64,000 nucleotides of DNA from Salvia splendens (Eukaryota > Streptophyta > Magnoliopsida > Lamiales > Lamiaceae): positions 15,904,589 through 15,968,588 of the forward strand of contig NC_056052.1 in NCBI RefSeq assembly GCF_004379255.2, written 5' to 3'. Under the pieces are notes generated by a model. That model was not told where the DNA came from. It saw nothing but the letters and a program-made list of their open reading frames with translations, and made no database searches. Of the stretch, positions 57,563-64,000 are shown piece after piece. The translations under genes and the position numbers were made by a program. Position 1 is the first letter of the stretch. Every line of letters begins with the position of its first letter.

Positions 57563-58721
57563 TGATAAGGCTCATTTCATGCATCGGTTTAAGGGTAAAA
57601 TGTATGCTACTTGATCAGTTTATCGCGCAAAACAAGTGTTAAAATGTGCAGAAATGCCACTTGACCAAGGCAGCAAGGCCGAACTGATCAAGCAAGTACA
57701 AAAGGCGAAAGAGGACCAAGAGTCGGGGGAGTTGATCAAGGGGGAGTAATCAAGCAGTTAAGAAGGGGACCATTGGCTTCTGGAAGAAGGCACGAGAGGG
57801 AATGAGCTGGAATTGGCGCACCATTCTGTTAGCAAGGACGACGTTCTAGAAGGGGACACGTGCTGGAATATGAGACGCAAGGACGGAGCTGAGTCACGAA
57901 TCTGTTACCAAAAGGCGTTGTCATTCTAGAAGAACAGCACGTAGCAATCAATGAGTCGCTCACTCTCAGAATGAGCGAATATTCCCTGACAAGATCGTTA
58001 TCCAGCTGGGGGTCGAATCGTGCTTATAAATAGATGATGTGCCACCACAAGAAAGAGGAGAGACTTTACTTTCCGTCTAGTTTAGCTTAGCTTAGTTAAC
58101 TAGTGTAGTTCAACTCCCTAGCTTAGTTTAGATCAGTTCTCTAGTTTAGTTTAGATAACTTAGTTAAAAGGGCGAACGAAGGGAGCCCTGCAGAATACTC
58201 ATTTCTGTCTGCGTTATCTTAAGTTTCCCGCTGAGATTCTTCTCAGTTTTTACCGCTTTCTTAGTTTCCGAAGTGTTAGCTTAGTTTAATTTCACGCTGT
58301 ACTCAGTTTTTAGTTTAATCGAAGTTATTTTTCGTTTACATCCTCGCATTTACTTTTCCGCTGTTACCTGCAATTCACTTGACCCAGTAGTTAAAGTTCC
58401 ATTGATCAAGCTAGCTAGTTTAATTCTTCCTAGATTAAATACATTAGTTTAAAACTCCCAAGTTAAAGCGTGGCAGCAGCCAACCCCCCCTGTTCACTTC
58501 TCACACACTCGACATACCAACTTCTCTGTGGGATCGACTCCGAACTTGCCGCTTTACTGTTAAAGTTGTGCAAATTAGGAGTTATAAATATTTTCTTGCG
58601 TGAGTCGGTTTGAGGATTGATTTGATTAAGTGGCAACGACAATTTGCTAACAGATCCGACCGGTTCAGTTATCTTCCATATAACTTGATCCAATTCCAAT
58701 CTGTCGATCTCGAGCTCACCA
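57563..58721 (+). repeat. Athila 3' LTR (1159 bp)
   Basis: Partner of 42824-43982 with scattered substitutions. AATAT target duplication follows at 58722-58726. Confidence 0.93.
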
Positions 58722-59063
58722 AATATGAGTGAAATGAGTTAGTGGAATGTAGGGCCATTTACCAAATATAGTTAAAGTTAAATGACACATTTATTGGCGG
58801 ACAGACGAAAAAAGAAAAATGGGACGGTGAATGATGAACAAAGGGAATATTAAATCATTTTATAAAATCTGGATTTTAGGTCTTTTTTAAATCATTTTAG
58901 GTTTCCCTTACTAAAATGACCTAAAACTAAACTGCGATGACCTAAAAATGATCTTCGTATTGTTTGGTTCTATGTTTTGTATTACGATTAAATTTTGCAT
59001 ACGACTTTAGATGTTTAATTCTCATGTAAATTCATTTTAATTATGACTTTGATCTAACTCAGA
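58722..59063 (+). other. Right part of the TIR pseudogene intron
   Basis: AT-rich; the end (TTTTGTATTACGATTAAATT, GACTTTGATCTAACTCAG) resembles the 3' part of the intact gene's intron, ending in AG at 59063. Confidence 0.65.
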
Positions 59064-59190
59064 AACTGGTCAGACGTGGTGAAAAATGCAGCAAACATTG
59101 TGATAGAGATCCCGCAGAAATCGAAGATGAAGAACACCCCCCTTCCCTACAATCTCTCTATTTACAAAACCCTAGCTTTTACTACTCCAA
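59064..59190 (+). pseudogene. TIR-only paralogue, exon 2 remnant
   Basis: Begins NWSDVVKNAANIVIE like the intact exon 2 at 26214, then loses one base (GATCCCGCAG against GAGCCTCGCAG), which shifts the frame, and ends in degraded sequence. It is the second exon of the fragment at 42292-42596. The 3' flank to about 59275 still matches that of the intact gene. Confidence 0.8.
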
Positions 59191-59275
59191 AATATACATA
59201 AACCTGACCATTTTGAAATTCACTTTATTTGTTTATTCATCATCACTTGTTGTTGGAATTCCTCGAATAACATTC

Positions 59276-59394
59276 AGGCTCCGTTTGGTAAACAGAATTT
59301 GAATTGAATTGGAATTGGAATTCTAATTCAATTCCAAATCCTATGTTTGATAAAGTGAAGGAATTGATATGAAATTGAATTTGAATAATTTGTG
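59276..59394 (+). mobile_element. Left end of a MITE-like element
   Basis: GGCTCCGTTTGGTAAAC is a common hAT/MITE terminal motif, followed by GAATTGGAATT-type palindromic AT DNA. It starts the minisatellite-bearing element; its right end lies outside the window. Confidence 0.5.
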
Positions 59395-59843
59395 TACACA
59401 CACTGTACACACACTATACATAAAATAAACACCCACACATACTTCACGCAAAATACACATACTATACACACATAATACACACACTTCACACACACTACAC
59501 ACATTTCACACACTTCACACACTACACAAATTTCACACATTTCACACACTACACACTACACACATTTCACACACTACACAAATTTCACACATTTCACACA
59601 CTACACACACTACCCAAATTTCACGCATTTCCCGCACTACACATATTTCACACACTACACACATTTCACACACTACACACACTACACAAATTTCACACAC
59701 TACAAACACTACACACATTTCACACACTACACACATTTCACAAACTTCACACACAAAACATACACTTCACAGATTTCACACACTACACATACTACACACA
59801 TTTCACACACTACATACATTTCACACACTTCACACACTACGCA
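59395..59843. repeat. CACTACACA/TTTCACA minisatellite, left part
   Basis: Irregular tandem units of CACACTACACA and CATTTCACA. The same array continues at 63849-64000 after the hAT. Cys/Val/Glu-rich ORFs on the other strand are translations of the repeat. The last 8 bases (59836-59843) are the hAT target duplication. Confidence 0.9.
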
Positions 59844-60700
59844 TAGGTGTGCACAAGGGTCACGAACCGCCGGTTCAGGAAATGCTTGAACCTGAACTGG
59901 CCCGCCTAGCTCCTGACGGTTCCGGTTCAGGTTCAACAAACCGGCTGTTTACGCGACGGTGCAAAACAGCCGGTTTTTGGCTTGAACCGCCGGTTCCGGG
60001 CCGGTTCGACGGTTCGTCGATTTTTTTTTTGCATTTTTCAACTATTCAATTTTTAATCAAATTACATTACACTTTCAAAGTTGTTTATGTATGAAATGTG
60101 AGTAAATAAAATTGAAAAAAAATACGACTAAAGTTGCAATTTTATTGAAATTGCATGTTTACAAGTTACAACAATTACAAATCGAAAACATATGCCGGTC
60201 TTGAAGTCTTAAACAAAATTTAAATACAAATGAGACTACTAGTCAACAACTAATTACAAATGACAAGAACGACGTTGAAGTTCTTAAACGTATAAGTGTA
60301 TTATATATATACTCTTAACCGGCGAAGAAGATCTTTCTACATAACTAAATTAAGGACACCTTTAGCAATTCAACTTTAAATGTTGAGTTTCGTCTAACAA
60401 TCAACAATTATAGTAGAATTGTCAAAAGTTTCCCTCATTTAGCCGTATAGAGAAATATACTTCATCGACTAGAGTATATACAAATACAATTATGTAATTG
60501 TATTTGCATATTTTTAAAGTAGGAATTAATGGGAAAAAAAAGAAATAAAAGAAAAAGGACTTGAGCTCAACTTAAATTTAAAATTTAAGTTGAGGTGCCT
60601 ACGTATCCGAATTGCTCATTTGCATTAGGGAATCAAAGTCCACGTAGTTCTCTTACCTTACTTACCTATTTGGCTTGGCCGGTGGCGGTTGACGGTTGGC

Positions 60701-63091
60701 CTAAGCTTCATCCCTGGTGAATTCATCTTGTGATCCCTCTTGACGATCATCCCAATCATTTTCTTGTTCTCGGACGTCAGCTTTGGCCCAATCATCAAGT
60801 AACATCACGACTTCCATAATTTTCGTCGAGAGCTTACTTCTTGATTCATCCAACACGCGCGAGCCAAAACTAAAAGCGGACTCGACGGCTACGGTGGAAG
60901 CCGGAACAGAAAAAATCTTCTTGGCCATTGAAGCAAGGATGGGAAAATCTTTCTCGTGGGTTCCCCACCAATCGAGGACGTCGATTTGGGCGGGAGGAGT
61001 AGGACCTTCATCACCAAAGGAAAATAGTTAATCAAAATATAAATCTAATTCACTGACCATACCTGAGGACCTTCCGTCGGTGCTGTAGTTGTATAGGTCG
61101 GCTAGTTGGGATTGCGCGTCGGGGTCATCATAATCCGCTTGAAATGCAAAGCCATAGTTATGTTGTGGAGGAGGGGGTCTTCTGACTTGGTGAGTGGTGT
61201 TATACTTGGTTTCATATTCGGTGTAGAGAGAGCGCAAGTTAAACTCGAGGTTTTGTTGCACAACTGACCGGTCCGGGAGGTTTATTTGAAAGGTTTCTGA
61301 GAGGTCGACTCCAAATTCGTCACTGGTATCAGATTGGATTGCTTGAAGGGGACCAAGATCAATTGAACTCAAATTGTTATAATAAAAATCTAAAATTCTA
61401 GAGGTACCTGCTAATTTCCATTTTGGATCCAATACCTTTGCAATCAAAAACATGTTAGGAATCTCACTGAAATACTTGAACCATTTTTCAATCATATAAT
61501 ACAAAACGCACATTAACTCGGGAGAAGAGGAAGCATTTTTCATTGCAGTTTTAAAACCAAGGGATATGTACATGCAATGCTCCAAAACACGAACAGCAGT
61601 GCAATAATAAACACCCGACAATTCAACAGTAGCATTTTTAAAATATTTGAACAATTTAAATAAAGCCAAACTGTTATCCCAACAACTATGCGAAAGATAT
61701 AAATCACGGTAGGGATTAGTTCTATAAAAATCACATAAAGCATCTTTATGTGTCAAAGTAGAATTCAGACAATCATATGTCGAATTCCATCTATGAGACA
61801 CATCCATAGTAAAATTCGTGTACCTGACATTCTTTTGATGGCAATATTTCTTCCATGCTTTGCCAATAGGTGGCTTTTGATGGATTAATCTAACTGCATT
61901 TCTAATAGGAGAAACATGCTTTTGCCATAATTCAAGCGCATCTTGTACACATAAATTTAAAATATGGCAAATGCATCTTTGATGAAAATACTTACCTCCA
62001 ATTACCGGTGTACAAGCCGCAATCAAATCGGCGATACTTGCGGTGTTGGCAGTTGCATTATCAAAACCAATAGAAAATATCTTGTTGCATAACTGAAACT
62101 CATTCAACACTTGTATAATCAAAGAAGCAATTTCGGGTGCATTGTGTGGAGTTTCAAATTCTCTAAAACCAATTAACGCTTGTTCAAAGTCCAACTATTG
62201 TCCACAAAGTGAACCGTAATACCCATGTATGAATGACGGTTAAAACAATCCGTCCAAATATCTGAGCAAATGTTCACCCTGTGGCCCAAGTTAACTAAAT
62301 AACGTGATAATTCTACCTTTTTCTCCAAGCATTGCCGAACGGTAGATCGTTGCACGGTCATTCTACCTATTTTTTTGATTGCTACATTCAAACCACTTTG
62401 CATAGTAACCTCAAAACTTTTGTCATCAAAAACATTAAAGGGCAAATGCTTCATAGCCGCCCATCTAGTCATTGTATCATCAAAATTCTTTTTCTCATAT
62501 TTAAATAGAGGCGTACCTGACGAACCCGAGCCAGCGGGTTGGAAGTTTAGTTGGCTTTGGGTAGAGGTAGTGCCGCATTCTACCGGATGTTTTGTCACCA
62601 AATGGCGACGGAGGGTGCCATATCCACCACCGGCGGACCATTTGTACACTTTATCGCAATAGTTGCAGTAAACATGAAACTCCGAAGTCTCTTCTTGAGA
62701 GTTCGGATCGTGAGGATTTGGAATCACCACCGGGACCCTCTTGTAGTGTTTGACAAAAATGTTCGATTTCAAAGCTTTTGCCGGGTTAGTAGCGGGTGGA
62801 GGAGGGGGAGGCATCTCCTCATTTCCGCCGGTGCTAGAAGGAATACGAGAATGCGATCTATCCTCGTTGTTGTCCGAGTCCGACGATATAGTAACGTCGA
62901 ACTCCTCATCTTGTTGGGAACGACCTCCCCTAACCCCACCTTGTTGCATTTCAGCAAGTAGCATGGGAAACCTCTTCCATAACATCTCGACGACTAGGTC
63001 GTCGAGATTTTGAGGGACGCGTAGTACTTTGATCTTGGGCTATTCCCTTGCCCCGATCACCACGTCCCGATCCACCACGAGAAGAAGACAT
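60701..63091 (-). pseudogene. hAT transposase (BED finger, core, hATC) with two frameshifts and a stop
   Basis: Start codon at 63089-63091 (MSSSRGGSGRG). A one-base loss near 63015 shifts into the frame LDDLVVEMLWKRFP. The BED-type zinc finger is CNYCDKVYKW with HLVTKH near 62640-62560. A second one-base loss lies near 62184 between WTLNKR and LIGFREF. The core has GFDNATANTASI and CICHILNLCVQ. A TAA at 61028-61030 interrupts the frame, and the hATC dimerisation domain follows in phase (FPILASMAKKIFSVPASTVA, ESAFSFGSRV), ending at 60701. An intact relative would be a cut-and-paste transposase; this copy cannot make one. Confidence 0.9.
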
Positions 63092-63359
63092 ATTGATAAA
63101 TGAAAGTAGTATGGACTTGGAATGAAATATGTATGAAGTATAAAAGAAGTGGTAAATTATGAGCACAACAACAAATAAAGTAGATTAGTAGTGAGTAGAA
63201 AGTGTAGAATTGAAACGTAAACTTGCGCAATTAGAGAGAATGAGGAGAGAATAGAGAAATGAAATCATTGAGAATGAAATCATTGTTAACACAAGAATGG
63301 GGTAAGGAAATATGAAGGAGAAGTGAGGTATTTATAGGAGTAAAATTGGATAAAAAAAA

Positions 63360-63848
63360 AATTTTGAAATTTGAATTCGGCCGAACCACCGGTTTACCGC
63401 CGGAACCGGCGGTTCAAGCATAAACCGGCGGTTCGTCCACGGTTTGCGTCAGAAAACCGGCGGTTTATGACCGGTTTTGCAGGCCTAAACACTGCACCTA
63501 CGACCTAGCCTCTGAAAAGTCACCGGAACCGGCGGAAACCGGCTGCCAAACCGGCGGTTTCTGACGAAAACCGCCGGTTCCCACCGAAAACCGCCGGTTT
63601 ACCTAAACCCTACCTGAACCCCTACGAACCCCTAGCCTACTTTACACTGTGTGACCCTTTGAACCGGCGGTTCGAACCGCCGAACCGCCGGTTCACGGTT
63701 CAAGATATTGCCAACCTGAACCGGCCCTTACGACCCGCCGACCCTTCTGCCGGTTCAACCCGCTGGTTCCGGGCCCGGTTCCGGTTCATGAACCGGCGGT
63801 TCCGAATCGCCGGTTAACTGCCGGGCCGGGCCGGTTTGTGCATGCCTA
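63360..63848. repeat. hAT subterminal palindrome array, right side
   Basis: At least a dozen AACCGGCGGTT / AACCGCCGGTT motifs in both orientations, a GC-rich island in AT-rich DNA. A shorter set is at 59864-60020. Such arrays are usually transposase-binding sites. Confidence 0.8.
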
Positions 63849-64000
63849 ACTACGCATATTTCACACACTACACAAATTTCACACACTTCACTACTACCCA
63901 CACTACACAAATTTCACACACTACGGACACTACACAAATTTCACACATTTCCTCGCACTACACACATTTCACACACTACACACACTACACAAATTTCACA
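63849..64000. repeat. CACTACACA/TTTCACA minisatellite, right part
   Basis: Continuation of 59395-59843 beyond the hAT; it starts with the duplicated ACTACGCA and runs off the window. Confidence 0.9.

Larger units (their letters stand above)
42824..58721 (+). mobile_element. Athila-type Ty3 retrotransposon, internally deleted, with nested insertions
   Basis: Plus-strand element with 1159-bp LTRs (42824-43982 and 57563-58721), AATAT duplications (42819-42823 and 58722-58726) and the primer-binding site TGGCGCCGTTGCCGGGGA at 43986-44003, typical of the Athila group. Gag and protease remain. The reverse-transcriptase core and the whole integrase are missing, and RNase H remains. A chromovirus (49204-56070) is inserted in the 3' interior. 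Without that insertion the element is about 9 kb. Many nonsense codons make it non-autonomous. Confidence 0.93.
59844..63848 (-). mobile_element. hAT transposon, 4005 bp, decayed transposase
   Basis: Ends TAGGTGTGCACAA and (inverted) TAGGCATGCACAA; 8-bp duplications ACTACGCA at 59836-59843 and 63849-63856. Both subterminal regions are full of GAACCGCCGGTTC-type palindromes. The minus-strand transposase fills most of the interior but has three lesions. 60030-60700 and 63092-63380 are non-coding. Confidence 0.93.

Noticed and set aside
59328..59939. Three minus-strand Cys/Val/Glu-rich ORFs (MCEVCEMCVV type)
   Set aside because: Translations of the CACTACACA / TTTCACA minisatellite; composition and repetition explain them fully.

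Overview
This is nuclear DNA of a flowering plant. TIR-domain gene structure, plant LTR-retrotransposon lineages (Ty1-copia, Athila-type Ty3, chromovirus), Stowaway-like and hAT-like MITEs and AT-rich intergenic DNA all point that way. A eudicot is likely; Lamiales is only a guess. About nine tenths of what I can identify is transposon. I found one apparently intact cellular gene, a two-exon TIR-only protein gene at 25439-26340, and one wrecked paralogue of it whose two exon remnants lie at 42292-42596 and 59064-59190.

Layout. 1-13797: a non-autonomous minus-strand LTR element whose LTR copies (102-1105 and 12817-13797) look shared between tandem units. A complete but decayed Ty1-copia element (2157-11202, TSD AGTGC) sits inside it. 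13837-about 21720: four different TIR elements in a row, each abutting a (TA)n tract. Two carry internal minisatellites, one carries a fragment resembling a WRNIP1/MgsA-type ATPase, and one carries a broken captured gene. 21720-24735: relict LTR and copia debris. 24738-27325: the TIR gene with its flanking MITEs. 27326-39749: a solo LTR of a large chromovirus-derived family, with a young full-length LARD (30525-39743, LTRs about 3.46 and 3.49 kb, TSD GTTAC) inserted in its last six bases. 39750-42596: a 1003-bp tandem repeat carrying the promoter of the second TIR copy, joined to its truncated first exon. 42824-58721: an internally deleted Athila element (TSD AATAT) inside the intron of that TIR copy. 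It contains a chromovirus (49204-56070, TSD CTCAC), whose left LTR contains a hAT-like MITE. 59064-59280: TIR pseudogene exon 2 and its 3' flank. 59276-64000: the end of a MITE-like element with a CA-rich minisatellite, interrupted by a 4.0-kb hAT element (59844-63848, TSD ACTACGCA).

How it fits together. The two TIR copies and their upstream Stowaway-like MITE share the same arrangement, so they look like an old tandem duplication. One copy kept its frame and promoter; the other took nearly every later insertion and now spans more than 30 kb. All autonomous-type transposon genes seen here are inactivated by nonsense codons, frameshifts or deletions. The LARD is the youngest-looking insertion by LTR similarity.
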